Notes: generated by a model from the letters alone, not told the origin. Shown: positions 27,050 through 36,334, counted from the first letter of the stretch. The stretch: 64,000 nt of DNA from CAYRHN01 sp964424115 (GCA_964424115.1 CAYRHN010000014.1:51399-115398); one strand, 5' to 3'. Numbers and translations are program-made.

Positions 27050-30000
27050 ATGTCCGAACGCGATCAGCTCGAAAAAGCCATAGCAGCCATGGAAGCCCAA
27101 CGCGCCGCTTTGGGGGATGAGGTGGTGAGGACGGCTATTGCGGCTTTTCGCACGCGCATCGAAGCGCTGGACGCATCCGGATTGGGCGAAGAGCGACGGG
27201 TGGTAACCATCCTGTTCGTCGAACTGGCTGGTCTGTTAGAACGCATGGGCTCCGCCGATGCGGAAGATCTGCACGAACGGATCGCCCCGCTGTGGGAGCA
27301 ACTGGACGCGCTGGTTGTAGAAAACGGCGGGATGGTGGAAAAGCATTCCCGTTTTACCCTGATGGCCCTTTTTGGCGTTCCCTCCGCTCACGAGAACGAC
27401 CCCGAACGAGCGGCTTGGGCTGCCCTGGCCATGATGCATGATCCCACCCCGGAAGGACACCCCCCCATCTCCCTACGCATCGGCATCCACACCGGGCCGG
27501 TGATGGTGGGAGCGGTGGACTCCACCGGCGAAATGAGCGCCCTGGGCGACGCGGTCAACCTGGCCAGCCGCCTGAAAGATGCCGCGGGAGAAAACGAGAT
27601 CCTGGTCTCGCAGGATACTTTCCGACACATCCGGGGAATTTTTGATCTGCAAACCCTCGAGCCGCTGCCCTTGCGCGGCAAGTCTGAGCCGGTGCAGGTT
27701 TACCGCTTGCGCTCCGCGCGCACCCGCGCCCTGCGCCTGACCTCCTCCAACCTGGCCAGCGAAACCACCGCCCTCGTGGGACATATCGCCGAATTGGAAA
27801 CGCTGCAAAACCTGTACCTGATGTGCCTGCAGGAGAGTTCGATCCGCATGGTCAGCATTGGTGGGGAGACCGGCATCGGCAAGACCCGCCTGGCGCAGGA
27901 ATTTGTCACCTGGCTATCCCGGCAGGGACATTCTCCCCGCTCCACACCGCTTTGCCTGCAAACCTCCACCCCACTCGAAAAAAGCCATACGCCTTTTGCC
28001 CTGCTGCGCAGCCTGCTAAGCGGATATTACCAGATCGATGATACCCTTTCCGCAGAAAAGGTGAGAACCCGGCTTGAAAGAGAATTGCGACCATTGCTGC
28101 GCGGCGATTCGATCGAAGGCGCCCACCTGATCGGACACCTGGCCGGTTATGATTTTTCTTCCAGCCCCTATGTTCAGCGCTACCGCGAGAATGCCACCGC
28201 CCTGCGCCAGCGCGCCTTTCACCTGTTCGGCAAGTTCTTTGCAGCCCTGGCGGCCGGGCGCCCGTTGGTCATTATCGCCGACGATATGCAATGGGCTGAC
28301 CCCGATTCTCTTGCCATGATCGACGCCCTGATCCAGGAAGAGATCCACTTCCCGTTGTTTTTGTTGTTCCTGGCGCGTCCGCAATTTTTTGATGACTACA
28401 CGAAAGAAAACACAGGGAGCGCTGAGCGCATCCAAAAATGGTCGGCCCACACCCATCTGGAATTAGGGCCGCTCACTCCCATAGAGGTGCGCCGCCTGGG
28501 CAGCGCCCTGCTCCAGCCCAAAGGCGCCTCGCAGGAGACCCCCGAGGTACTGCTGGATGCCTTGCAAGAACGCGCCAACGGCAATCCGTTCTTCATCTCC
28601 GAAATCATCCACATGTGGTTTGAGGACAGCACCCTGCTGCCAACGCAAGAAGGCTGGAAACTGAATCCGGAGATGCTCCAGAACGAACCGCGCTCCCTGT
28701 GGAACAAGATCCCCGCCAACCTGGTGGAGGTGATGCAAGCCCGCCTGGACAGCCTGCCCATCCCTGAACGGGACCTGATCAAACGCGCGGCAGTGATCGG
28801 ACGCATCTTTTGGGACCAGGCCTTGCAGGCCCTGGCCCCGCACACCAGCGAGGATATCAACGTCATCCTGCACCAGTTGATCAGCCGCGGTCTGGTCATC
28901 GAACATCTCCCTTCGCGTTTCGCAGATTGCAAAGAATACAGTTTCACCCACAGCCTGCTCTACCAGGTGACCTACGAGAGCATTCTAAAACGCCTGCGTC
29001 CCAGCTTTCATGTCCGCGCCGCCGAATGGCTGGAGGAGCAAGCCCGCCGCACCGGCGACGAAGCCTATTCCGTCAACATTGCCGAACATTACGAAAAAGC
29101 CTCCCAGTTTGCCCTGGCCGCGTTGTGGTATGAACGGGCCGGGGATGTGGCGGTGCGGCGCTTCCAACCCGAGATTGCTCTGAACTGCTTCCAAAAATCC
29201 CTCCTGTTCCTTCCACCCGCAGAAGTGAACCAACGCATCGGCCTGCTGCGCAAGATCGGCGATGTGCTGATGTGGATGGCGCGCTACAACCAGGCTCTCG
29301 ACCTGGCCGCCGTGCAGGCCGAGACAGCCCAGACGCACCACCAACCTGGCGCCTGGGCCGATTCGCTCAACCGCATGAGCGCCATCCAAAACCGTCTGGG
29401 CGGGCACACCCAGGGTCTGATGTACACCGCCCAGGCCGAAGCGATCGCACGCCAGGCCAACGCTCAGGCGGAGCTGGCCGCTGCCCTCTACTACCGCGGG
29501 ATCAGCCTCTACCGCATGGGCAATGGCAACGAGGCGCAATCGGTGGCGGAGCAAGCCCTGGAATTAAACACCCGCCTGAAAAAAGAAGAGGGCTTTCCCA
29601 ACGCCCAGGCCGAGATCGTGCGCTGTCTCAATTTGCTTGGCATGGTGCACCAATTCAAAGGCAATTACAGCGCCTCACGCGATTATTACCAGCAGGTGCT
29701 GGACTATCACCGCGCCACCGGCAACCCCAGCGGGGCGATTGCCGCCCTGAACAACCTGGGAGTAGTCGCCCATATTCGCGGCGATTACTCCACCGCAGTC
29801 AATTATTACCGCCAGGCGCTGGAAGAGGCCCGCTACATCGGCTACAAGGACCTGGAATGGCTGTGCGCTTCCAATCTGAGCGGCGCAATGACCGAGACCG
29901 GTGAATACCAGCATGCCGAGAGCTACTTGCGCAAGGTGCTTGAAGAGACGCGCGATATCGATTGGTTCTTATCCAGCGAGGCCAAGCGCTTCCTGGCAGC

Positions 30001-30424
30001 CGCCTTGTTGAAACAACGCCACCGCCAGGAAGCCCTGGAATATGCCCGCGAGGCGCTGGAAACGGCGCGTAAGAACGGTGCGCGCGAGTTCATGGGACGC
30101 ACCTGGCGCGTGCTGGGCCAGATCGCCGCCCAATCCCCATCCGGGCGTATTCAGCTCCCCGATGAAGCCGGCAGCAAGGACAACCCGCAGGATTGGAAGG
30201 AATACTCCGCCGCCGATTGCTTCAGGGCCGGAGAAGCCGTCTTCCAGCAGTCCGGGGGCGCGGGCGAACTGGCGCGCACCTGGCGGGAATGGGCTCGTTA
30301 CGAGTTAAAATTCGGCGACGCAGACTTGGGCCGCAGCTTATGGTCCAAAGCGCGCGCCTCTTTTGAAGCCATCGGCATGGAGATCGAAGTCCAACGTATG
30401 CAGCAAGAAATGCCAGAGTTGTGA
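27050..30424 (+). CDS. class III cyclase-homology / ATPase / TPR regulator, C2-like half (no metal aspartates)
   Basis: A 1124-residue cytoplasmic protein. After a ~45-residue leader helix (LEKAIAAMEAQRAALGDEVV), residues ~50-215 are a class III nucleotide-cyclase homology domain. Both metal sites are lost: Glu58 (FVELAG instead of FADxxG) and Phe102 (KHSRF instead of KxxGD). The other catalytic residues remain: Lys98, Ser163, Asn170 and Arg174 (GDAVNLASRL). A STAND/AAA-like ATPase follows, with Walker A GGETGIGKTRL (~271) and Walker B VIIADDMQWAD (~410), then TPR repeats from ~690 to 1100. It cannot be a competent cyclase homodimer. The next gene carries the complementary residues and starts 19 bases after this stop. 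Confidence 0.85.
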   Translation: MSERDQLEKAIAAMEAQRAALGDEVVRTAIAAFRTRIEALDASGLGEERRVVTILFVELAGLLERMGSADAEDLHERIAPLWEQLDALVVENGGMVEKHSRFTLMALFGVPSAHENDPERAAWAALAMMHDPTPEGHPPISLRIGIHTGPVMVGAVDSTGEMSALGDAVNLASRLKDAAGENEILVSQDTFRHIRGIFDLQTLEPLPLRGKSEPVQVYRLRSARTRALRLTSSNLASETTALVGHIAELETLQNLYLMCLQESSIRMVSIGGETGIGKTRLAQEFVTWLSRQGHSPRSTPLCLQTSTPLEKSHTPFALLRSLLSGYYQIDDTLSAEKVRTRLERELRPLLRGDSIEGAHLIGHLAGYDFSSSPYVQRYRENATALRQRAFHLFGKFFAALAAGRPLVIIADDMQWADPDSLAMIDALIQEEIHFPLFLLFLARPQFFDDYTKENTGSAERIQKWSAHTHLELGPLTPIEVRRLGSALLQPKGASQETPEVLLDALQERANGNPFFISEIIHMWFEDSTLLPTQEGWKLNPEMLQNEPRSLWNKIPANLVEVMQARLDSLPIPERDLIKRAAVIGRIFWDQALQALAPHTSEDINVILHQLISRGLVIEHLPSRFADCKEYSFTHSLLYQVTYESILKRLRPSFHVRAAEWLEEQARRTGDEAYSVNIAEHYEKASQFALAALWYERAGDVAVRRFQPEIALNCFQKSLLFLPPAEVNQRIGLLRKIGDVLMWMARYNQALDLAAVQAETAQTHHQPGAWADSLNRMSAIQNRLGGHTQGLMYTAQAEAIARQANAQAELAAALYYRGISLYRMGNGNEAQSVAEQALELNTRLKKEEGFPNAQAEIVRCLNLLGMVHQFKGNYSASRDYYQQVLDYHRATGNPSGAIAALNNLGVVAHIRGDYSTAVNYYRQALEEARYIGYKDLEWLCASNLSGAMTETGEYQHAESYLRKVLEETRDIDWFLSSEAKRFLAAALLKQRHRQEALEYAREALETARKNGAREFMGRTWRVLGQIAAQSPSGRIQLPDEAGSKDNPQDWKEYSAADCFRAGEAVFQQSGGAGELARTWREWARYELKFGDADLGRSLWSKARASFEAIGMEIEVQRMQQEMPEL

Positions 30425-30443
30425 CCCCGCAGGAGGTTCCTCT

Positions 30444-33400
30444 TTGAACGAACAAGAATTATTGGAACAAGCCATTTCTGCCATGGAAGCCCAGCGTCCT
30501 TTATTGGGAGACGCAGTGGTCAACCCGGCCATCGCAGCCTTGCGCGAGAAATTATCCGCCTTGCAAATGCAGGCCTCCGCCGGGCAGCGCAAACAGGTGA
30601 CCGTCTTATTTGCCGACCTGGTTGGCTTCACCTCATTGGCCGAAAAAATGGATGCCGAGCAGGTGGGCGACCTGATCGCGGCTTTATGGCAGCGCCTGGA
30701 TGCAGCTATCCTGCACAATGGCGGGATCATTGACCAGCACATCGGCGACGCAGTGGTGGCCGTATGGGGCGCCGGAGAATCGCAGGAAAACGATGCGGAA
30801 CGAGCCGTGCACACTGCTTTGGCGCTGCATAACGAGATCAAACAGCTTTCCAGCGATCCTTCCCAACCCCTACGCCTGCGCGTGGGCATCCATACCGGGC
30901 TGGTGTATGTCACCCCGGCCGATACTCCGGGACGCCTGAACATCACCGGCACGCCCCTGCAACTGGCTGAGACTATCCAGCACGCTGCACCTCCGGGGGG
31001 CATCTTGATCAGCCAGGATACCCTGGCCCACGTGCGCGGCGTTTTTTCGGTCGTTCCCCAAAAAGCCCTGGATTCAAAAGAAACCCCCACCCCGCTGCAG
31101 GTCTATCAGGTGGTAAGCGCCCGTCCGCGTGCTTTCCGTATGGGCACACGCGGCATTGAGGGCATTGAGACACGCATGGTCGGACGGGATGACGAACTAG
31201 GGCGGATGAAACACATCTTCCAGAACATCATCACCAACTCAGAATTCTGCCTGGTGACCATTTCCGGCGACGCCGGGATCGGCAAAACCCGCCTGGTGCA
31301 CGAATTTGACCAGTGGGCTGACAGCCTGCCGGTGCGGGTGCGCTATTTCAAAGGGCGCGCCGGACTGGATATGCAGCGCACGCCCTACAGCCTGCTGCGC
31401 GACCTTTTCGTCTTCCGTTTTCAGATCCTGGATACCGACGACAAGCCGACCGTGTGGCAGAAAGTGGAACAAGGGGTTGCCGAGGCGCTGCCGGACGTGG
31501 AGAGCGAGAAGGTGCGCCTGTATGCTCATTTCATCGGCCACCTGATCGGCTTCGACTTCAGCGACAGTCCCCTGCTGAGCAGCATCCTCTCTGACAGCCG
31601 CCAGTTGCGCAACCGGGCCATCTCCTACATGTGCGAATATTTCCAGGGTTTTTGCCGCCGCTCGGCGGTCCTGATCCTGCTGGAGGATATCCACTGGGCT
31701 GACGACGCCTCGCTGGAAGCCATCCAGACCCTGGCCGAATCGTTGGCGGGCTACCCGGCTTTGATCGTTTGCACCACCCGCCCGCAGCTTTTTGAACACA
31801 AACCCAACTGGCCGCAGCGCGGGGCCGGGGACCGCGGAGAAAGCGGCCTGACCGCTGAACTGGTTCCCCTGGACCCGCTGGCGCCGGAAGCCACCCGCGA
31901 GCTGGTACAGCACATCCTGCAAAAAGTGCCGGAAATGCCGGAAGCGTTGATCGAACTGATGACCTCCAGCGCAGAGGGGAATCCCTTTTATATTGAAGAA
32001 TTAACCAAGATGCTGATCGAGGATGGGGTGATCGTGAAAGGCGAGGATACCTGGCAGGTGGATACATCCCGCCTGACCTCGGCCCGCGTGCCGGCCACTT
32101 TGACCGGGGTGCTGCAAGCCCGCCTGGACAGCCTGCAAATGCGCGAGCGCCTGGCCTTGCAATCCGCCGCGGTCATCGGCCCCACCTTCTGGGATGCCGC
32201 CGTGGCCCATCTTTTCTCGCCGGTCGAGCGCCCTGCCGGCTCCGGGCCAATCGACGAGATCCTCAGCGGGCTGCGTTTCAAGGAAATGATCTTCCGGCGT
32301 GATAAATCGGTCTTTGCCGGTACCTTGGAATACATCTTCAAGAACGCCGTGCTGCGCGAAGTAACCTATGAAAGCATCTCAAAACGGGAACGCCGCGTGA
32401 GCCACGCCCGCGTGGCCGAATGGCTGATGCAAATCACCGAGCAGAGCGGACGCAGCGGCGAATATGCCCGCCTGGTTGCCGAACACTTTGAGCGGGCCGG
32501 GGATAGCCAGCAGGCCTCCACCTGGTACCTGACCGCTGCCCGGCAAGCTGCCGGGCGTTTTGCCCTGGCGGATGCTGCGCTGTGTTACAGCCGCGCGCTG
32601 GAGCTGGCGCCGGCAGACGATCTACCGGCGCGCTACGAGATCCTCTCCGGGCGGGAAAAAGTGTATGATCTGCAGGCCGAACGGCTGCTCCAGCAGCAAG
32701 ACCTGGATGCCTTGCGCAGCCTGGCTGAAAAATCATCTGACCCGCGGTCGCCCATCCTGGTGGCACTGCGCAGCGCTAATTTCGGTTTTGTCACCAGCAG
32801 TTTTGCCCCTGCCTTGCGGGATGCCGAAGAGGCGCTCAGCCTGGCCGAGGGATTGGGCGACAATGAGCTGCAGGCGCGGGCTGCCCTGGAAGCCGGTCAG
32901 GTGCATTGGCGGTTAAGCGAATACCAAGCCGCGAAGGAGAAATTACACTCCGCGCTGACCCTCTCCCGCCTGGCCGGAGCGCCGGCACTGGAAGCTGAAG
33001 CTCTGCGCAACCTGGGCGTGATCGAGCAGGATCAAGGCAACTATCCCCAGGCAGGGGCCTTCTTCCAACAGACGCTGACCCTCTACCAACGCCTCGGCGA
33101 CCGGGTGGGCGAGGCAAACACCTACTCCAGCCTGGGCAACCTGGCAATCGACCTGAGCGATCATGCCAGTTCGTGCGCTTATCACGAGATGGCTTTACAA
33201 CTGCGGCGCGAGATCGGCGACCGGCGCGGACAGGCCCGCTCGTTGGGCAGCCTGGGATTCATCGCCTCCGACCAGGGCGATTACACCGGAAGCAAGAATT
33301 ATTTTGAACAGGCGCTGCGCCTTTTCCGCCAGATCGACGACCGCCAGGGGGAGGCCGTGGCGCTGGTCAACCTGGGCAACGATGCCATCACCACCGGCGA

Positions 33401-34025
33401 CTACGCCGCCGCCGCGCAATATCAGGAACAGGCCCTGCGCATCCAGCGCGAGATCAACGAGCGTCAGGGGCAATGTGTGGCGTTGGATAACCTCAGCCTG
33501 CTGCACCATTACATGGACGAGCAGCCCCAGGCCCTGGAATATGCCTTGCAGGCATTGGAGATCGCCCGCGCGGCCAACCTGCGCCACTACCTGGGCTATA
33601 TCTACGACCACCAGGCGCACGCCTTGCTGAGCATGGGGCGGGCGGAGGAAGCCGAAAGCCTGTACCGCGACTCCCTGACCCTGCGCCGCGAATTGGGAGA
33701 ACACACTCTGGCGTTGGAATCCCTCTCCGGTCTGGTGCGGGTGCACCTGTTCAAGAAGAACATTCCGGCTGCGCTGCAGGAGGCGCATGAATTGTACAAC
33801 GCCCTGCAAGGCGCTTCGCTGGATGGGATGGTGGAACCCTTCCGCTGCTACCTTTCGGTGGCGCAGGCCATGCAGGCCGCCGGCGATGCCCAGGCAAAAG
33901 AAGTGCTCACCCAGGCCGCCCGCCTGTTGAACGAGCGCGCCGCCAAGATCCTGGACCCCGAACTGCGCCGTAAATTCCTGGAAAACGTTCCCGCCCACCG
34001 CTCGCTGATGGAAATGGCCAAATAA
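30444..34025 (+). CDS. class III cyclase-homology / ATPase / TPR regulator, C1-like half (metal aspartates only)
   Basis: The start is TTG at 30444, fixed by a perfect AGGAGG seven bases upstream and by alignment of LEQAISAMEAQRPLLGDAVV with the start of the preceding paralogue. The 1193-residue protein has the same layout: cyclase domain (~50-220), ATPase with Walker A GDAGIGKTRL (~275) and Walker B ILLEDIHWAD (~415), and TPR repeats (~690-1170). Its cyclase domain keeps both metal aspartates, Asp58 (FADLVGFT) and Asp102 (HIGD), but has Gln98 for Lys, Gln173 for Asn and Thr177 for Arg. This is the mirror image of its neighbour. Alone it is expected to be inactive; with the neighbour it could form one active site. 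Confidence 0.85.
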   Translation: MNEQELLEQAISAMEAQRPLLGDAVVNPAIAALREKLSALQMQASAGQRKQVTVLFADLVGFTSLAEKMDAEQVGDLIAALWQRLDAAILHNGGIIDQHIGDAVVAVWGAGESQENDAERAVHTALALHNEIKQLSSDPSQPLRLRVGIHTGLVYVTPADTPGRLNITGTPLQLAETIQHAAPPGGILISQDTLAHVRGVFSVVPQKALDSKETPTPLQVYQVVSARPRAFRMGTRGIEGIETRMVGRDDELGRMKHIFQNIITNSEFCLVTISGDAGIGKTRLVHEFDQWADSLPVRVRYFKGRAGLDMQRTPYSLLRDLFVFRFQILDTDDKPTVWQKVEQGVAEALPDVESEKVRLYAHFIGHLIGFDFSDSPLLSSILSDSRQLRNRAISYMCEYFQGFCRRSAVLILLEDIHWADDASLEAIQTLAESLAGYPALIVCTTRPQLFEHKPNWPQRGAGDRGESGLTAELVPLDPLAPEATRELVQHILQKVPEMPEALIELMTSSAEGNPFYIEELTKMLIEDGVIVKGEDTWQVDTSRLTSARVPATLTGVLQARLDSLQMRERLALQSAAVIGPTFWDAAVAHLFSPVERPAGSGPIDEILSGLRFKEMIFRRDKSVFAGTLEYIFKNAVLREVTYESISKRERRVSHARVAEWLMQITEQSGRSGEYARLVAEHFERAGDSQQASTWYLTAARQAAGRFALADAALCYSRALELAPADDLPARYEILSGREKVYDLQAERLLQQQDLDALRSLAEKSSDPRSPILVALRSANFGFVTSSFAPALRDAEEALSLAEGLGDNELQARAALEAGQVHWRLSEYQAAKEKLHSALTLSRLAGAPALEAEALRNLGVIEQDQGNYPQAGAFFQQTLTLYQRLGDRVGEANTYSSLGNLAIDLSDHASSCAYHEMALQLRREIGDRRGQARSLGSLGFIASDQGDYTGSKNYFEQALRLFRQIDDRQGEAVALVNLGNDAITTGDYAAAAQYQEQALRIQREINERQGQCVALDNLSLLHHYMDEQPQALEYALQALEIARAANLRHYLGYIYDHQAHALLSMGRAEEAESLYRDSLTLRRELGEHTLALESLSGLVRVHLFKKNIPAALQEAHELYNALQGASLDGMVEPFRCYLSVAQAMQAAGDAQAKEVLTQAARLLNERAAKILDPELRRKFLENVPAHRSLMEMAK

Positions 34026-34057
34026 GGATCAGCCTTCCGAATCCTTCGGACACGTCT

Positions 34058-34085
34058 TTGCTTCTGAATCAAATTCAGGTAAAAT
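34058..34085 (+). promoter_or_regulatory. promoter for a probably leaderless glutaredoxin mRNA
   Basis: TTGCTT (34058-34063) and TAAAAT (34080-34085) are spaced 16 bp apart. The ATG at 34092 follows the -10 after only six bases, with no Shine-Dalgarno. Confidence 0.55.
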
Positions 34086-34091
34086 GAACCC

Positions 34092-34355
34092 ATGATGAGC
34101 GAAAATTCCCCCGAAATTATCCTGTACGGCACCACCTGGTGCGGCGCTACCCGCCGGGCACGCACCTTCCTGGATGAGCACAACATCCCTTATCAGTGGA
34201 TCGACATCGATAAAGATATCGAAGCCGCCCGTTTCGTAGAAAAGACCAACCGCGGGTATCGTTCCGTGCCGACCATCCTCTTTCCGGATGGCAGCATCCT
34301 GGTGGAACCTCCCACCAGCCAGCTGGCGCTCAAGCTGGGTTTAACGTATCCCTAG
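34092..34355 (+). CDS. glutaredoxin-like (mycoredoxin-type) protein
   Basis: An 87-residue thioredoxin-fold protein of glutaredoxin size. The active-site region is YGTTWCGATRRARTFLDE: Cys17 is present but the usual second Cys (CxxC) is Thr20, so it should act as a monothiol protein. RSVPTILFPDG carries the conserved cis-Pro. Related small proteins with WCxxT/CRRA sites are common in Actinobacteria and Chloroflexota. Its last 15 bases overlap the 3' end of the small membrane-protein gene on the other strand. Two consecutive ATGs start the frame; the first is taken because of the leaderless promoter spacing. Confidence 0.85.
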   Translation: MMSENSPEIILYGTTWCGATRRARTFLDEHNIPYQWIDIDKDIEAARFVEKTNRGYRSVPTILFPDGSILVEPPTSQLALKLGLTYP

Positions 34356-34574
34356 CCACAAGCGACGCAGCAACCAGAACACCAGCACGCCGCCAGCCAG
34401 CCCGAGATTGACCACCAGGAGAGCGCTTAATCTCGAGCGCCGCTCGATGGTGATCGCCGGCGGGGTGGTCAACCGCCGCTGCAGCCCGCTGACAAAGCGC
34501 GGATCCGGCTCCACCTGGCGCAGAGATGTCTTCAGGCGGTCTTCCAGACCGTTCAACCAATCGCCATCGTTCAT
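34341..34574 (-). CDS. small single-pass membrane protein, last gene of the sigma-DegV operon
   Basis: A 77-residue protein with an N-terminal cytoplasmic segment (MNDGDWLNGLEDRLKTSL, DPRFVSGLQRRL) and one hydrophobic helix near the C-terminus (LLVVNLGLAGGVLVFWLL). Its ATG overlaps the DegV stop by 4 bases. Small membrane proteins encoded with ECF sigma factors are often anti-sigma factors, and the acidic N-terminal helix would face the cytoplasm. That role is inference from context only; no zinc-binding HxxxCxxC motif is present. Confidence 0.7.
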   Translation of the reverse strand: MNDGDWLNGLEDRLKTSLRQVEPDPRFVSGLQRRLTTPPAITIERRSRLSALLVVNLGLAGGVLVFWLLRRLWLGIR

Positions 34575-35440
34575 TTTTCCCCCGTTTTCCGCGGATCGGG
34601 ATCGGAAAAATAGGCCGCAATGCCGACCGTCCCTGGCCCCAGGTTGGCTGCCACCGGGATGGCCAGTTCGGTCATCACGATCTCTTTAATATTGCATAGA
34701 TGCTGCACTTTATCATACAGGATGCGGGCGGTTTCAGGATCGGCAGCATGCACCACCGCGACGGTGATCTTATGCTTGCCCACCCGCTCGCGCAGGATCT
34801 CCAGGATCCGGTCCAATGAGCGCAGGCGGGTGCGCACCCGCTCCGACATGCTCAGCAGCCCATCCTTGAGGGTAATGATCGGCTTGATGCGCAGCAAGGA
34901 GACCAATGCGCCCTGCAGCGAGCTGATCCGCCCACTCAGTCGGGCGAATTCCAGATTATCCAGGGTGAAAACGATCGTCATCCGGCGGCGGATGGCCTCC
35001 AGGCGGGAAATGACCTGTTCCGGCGTGCAGCCCTGGTCGGACATCTGGCGCGCCTCGCGGCACATAAAACCCAACGCCGCCGAACCGGCCCCCGAGTCGA
35101 ACGGCACCACGTTGATCTCGCTGCCCACTTCATTGGCGGCCATTTGCACCGCTGCAAAAGTGCCCGACATCTGGCTGGCCACATGTAAGGAATAGATGGT
35201 ATCCCCTGGTTGGGCGATCGAGTGGTAAAAAGCAGCGATGGATCCCGGAGACGGCAGGGACGTGTGCGGAAGTTCCTTTCGTTCACGCACCATGCGGTAA
35301 AAATCGGCGGAGGGGAAATCGCCGGGCAGTTGGTAGGTCTGCTCGCCAAAGCGCACGCCGATGGGGATGATGCGTATATTGTATGCCTCCTGCCATCCTT
35401 GCGGCATGTCGGCGGAACCGTCAGTCACGATATGGATCAT
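34571..35440 (-). CDS. DegV-family fatty-acid-binding protein
   Basis: A 289-residue protein of typical DegV length. It starts MIHIVTDGSADMPQ (DegV signature VTDxxxDxP). It has the TSLPSPGSI ligand-binding loop and SLHVASQMSGTFAAVQMA, both conserved. DegV proteins bind a fatty acid and, in Firmicutes, act as FakB subunits that hand fatty acids to the kinase FakA. No fakA is in the window. It is translationally coupled to both neighbours (4-base ATGA overlaps with the sigma gene upstream and the small membrane protein downstream), so its function is probably tied to that regulatory operon. Confidence 0.9.
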   Translation of the reverse strand: MIHIVTDGSADMPQGWQEAYNIRIIPIGVRFGEQTYQLPGDFPSADFYRMVRERKELPHTSLPSPGSIAAFYHSIAQPGDTIYSLHVASQMSGTFAAVQMAANEVGSEINVVPFDSGAGSAALGFMCREARQMSDQGCTPEQVISRLEAIRRRMTIVFTLDNLEFARLSGRISSLQGALVSLLRIKPIITLKDGLLSMSERVRTRLRSLDRILEILRERVGKHKITVAVVHAADPETARILYDKVQHLCNIKEIVMTELAIPVAANLGPGTVGIAAYFSDPDPRKTGEK

Positions 35441-36057
35441 TGTGGTCTCTCCTGCCCCGATTCGGGACGTTCTGGGTTTTCAATGTTCACGATCAATTCT
35501 CGTAAAGTGATCAAAGTACGGTGGTAAAGGCTCTTGACAGCGCCTTCGCTGCGGCGCATGATCTGCGCCACCTCAAGATTCGATAGATTTTCCACAAATT
35601 TCAAGATCAACAACTGCTGGCGGTCGGGCGGCAGGCAGCGGATGGCGCGCATCATTCGTTCCTGTTCCTGCCCCACCAGAAGGGTGGCCTCCGGGTGGTC
35701 TGGGCGTTCGGTGAAATTGAGATGCTCCTCCAACGCCACTTCCTTGCGCCGGCTCTGGTCGCGGTACCAGTTGGCCACCAGATTATGGGCGATGCGATAA
35801 AGCCAGGCTGAAAACGGCACGCCCTGATTCTGGTAGCTGGAGATGCGCCGCAGGGCACGGTAGAACACCCGCTCGGTCAGGTCTTCCGCCTCGTGATGGT
35901 GGCCGGTGCGGTAATAAATATAGTTGTAAATGCGCGTGACATACTTTTCGTAGAGCAAGCTGAAAGCTTCTGCATCCCCGGCAGATGCCGCCTGGATGAT
36001 CTCCACTTCTGCCTGCTCGCCCGGCACAGCCTGCGCTCCGGAAGAACTGCCGGTCAT
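35437..36057 (-). CDS. ECF-type RNA polymerase sigma factor
   Basis: A 206-residue sigma-70-family protein. Region 2 reads FSLLYEKYVTRIYNYIYYRTGHHHEAEDLTERVFYRAL with the WLYRIAHNLV end. Region 4 reads LPPDRQQLLILKFVENLSNLEVAQIMRRSEGAVKSLYHRTL, a clear helix-turn-helix. The ATG at 36057 follows AAGGA at good spacing and is preferred over one eight codons upstream. It heads a three-gene operon with DegV and a small membrane protein. A sigma/lipid-binding/membrane-protein trio suggests an envelope or lipid-responsive regulon, but no target promoter motif was identified. Confidence 0.9.
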   Translation of the reverse strand: MTGSSSGAQAVPGEQAEVEIIQAASAGDAEAFSLLYEKYVTRIYNYIYYRTGHHHEAEDLTERVFYRALRRISSYQNQGVPFSAWLYRIAHNLVANWYRDQSRRKEVALEEHLNFTERPDHPEATLLVGQEQERMMRAIRCLPPDRQQLLILKFVENLSNLEVAQIMRRSEGAVKSLYHRTLITLRELIVNIENPERPESGQERPQ

Positions 36058-36291
36058 CCGTGCATTCCTTCCACGCAGCAAGGTGTCAGTTTTCGCAGGT
36101 GCTTCTCTATTTCAATTAAACCCTCCCCACAGAGCAAAGTTGCGAAAACCGGATGATGCTGGGCGGTGAACCTTCCAAATCCTGATAAGATCAATGCATT
36201 TTCTCCTGCTCGTCCCGTATCTGCACCGGGCAACTTGAATATACCGAATTCACTCGCGATTGGCAAGGGAAAAGGAGATTTTCCTTTTCTA

Positions 36292-36320
36292 TTGCCATTC
36301 ACAGCCGAAGGGTATAAAAT
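36292..36320 (+). promoter_or_regulatory. promoter of the PAS-GGDEF-EAL gene
   Basis: TTGCCA (36292-36297) and TAAAAT (36315-36320) are 17 bp apart. The ATG at 36335 lies 14 bases after the -10, so the leader is at most a few bases. This supports that ATG over the one at 36260, which would lie upstream of the promoter. Confidence 0.55.
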
Positions 36321-36334
36321 TAGGCCACTCTACT

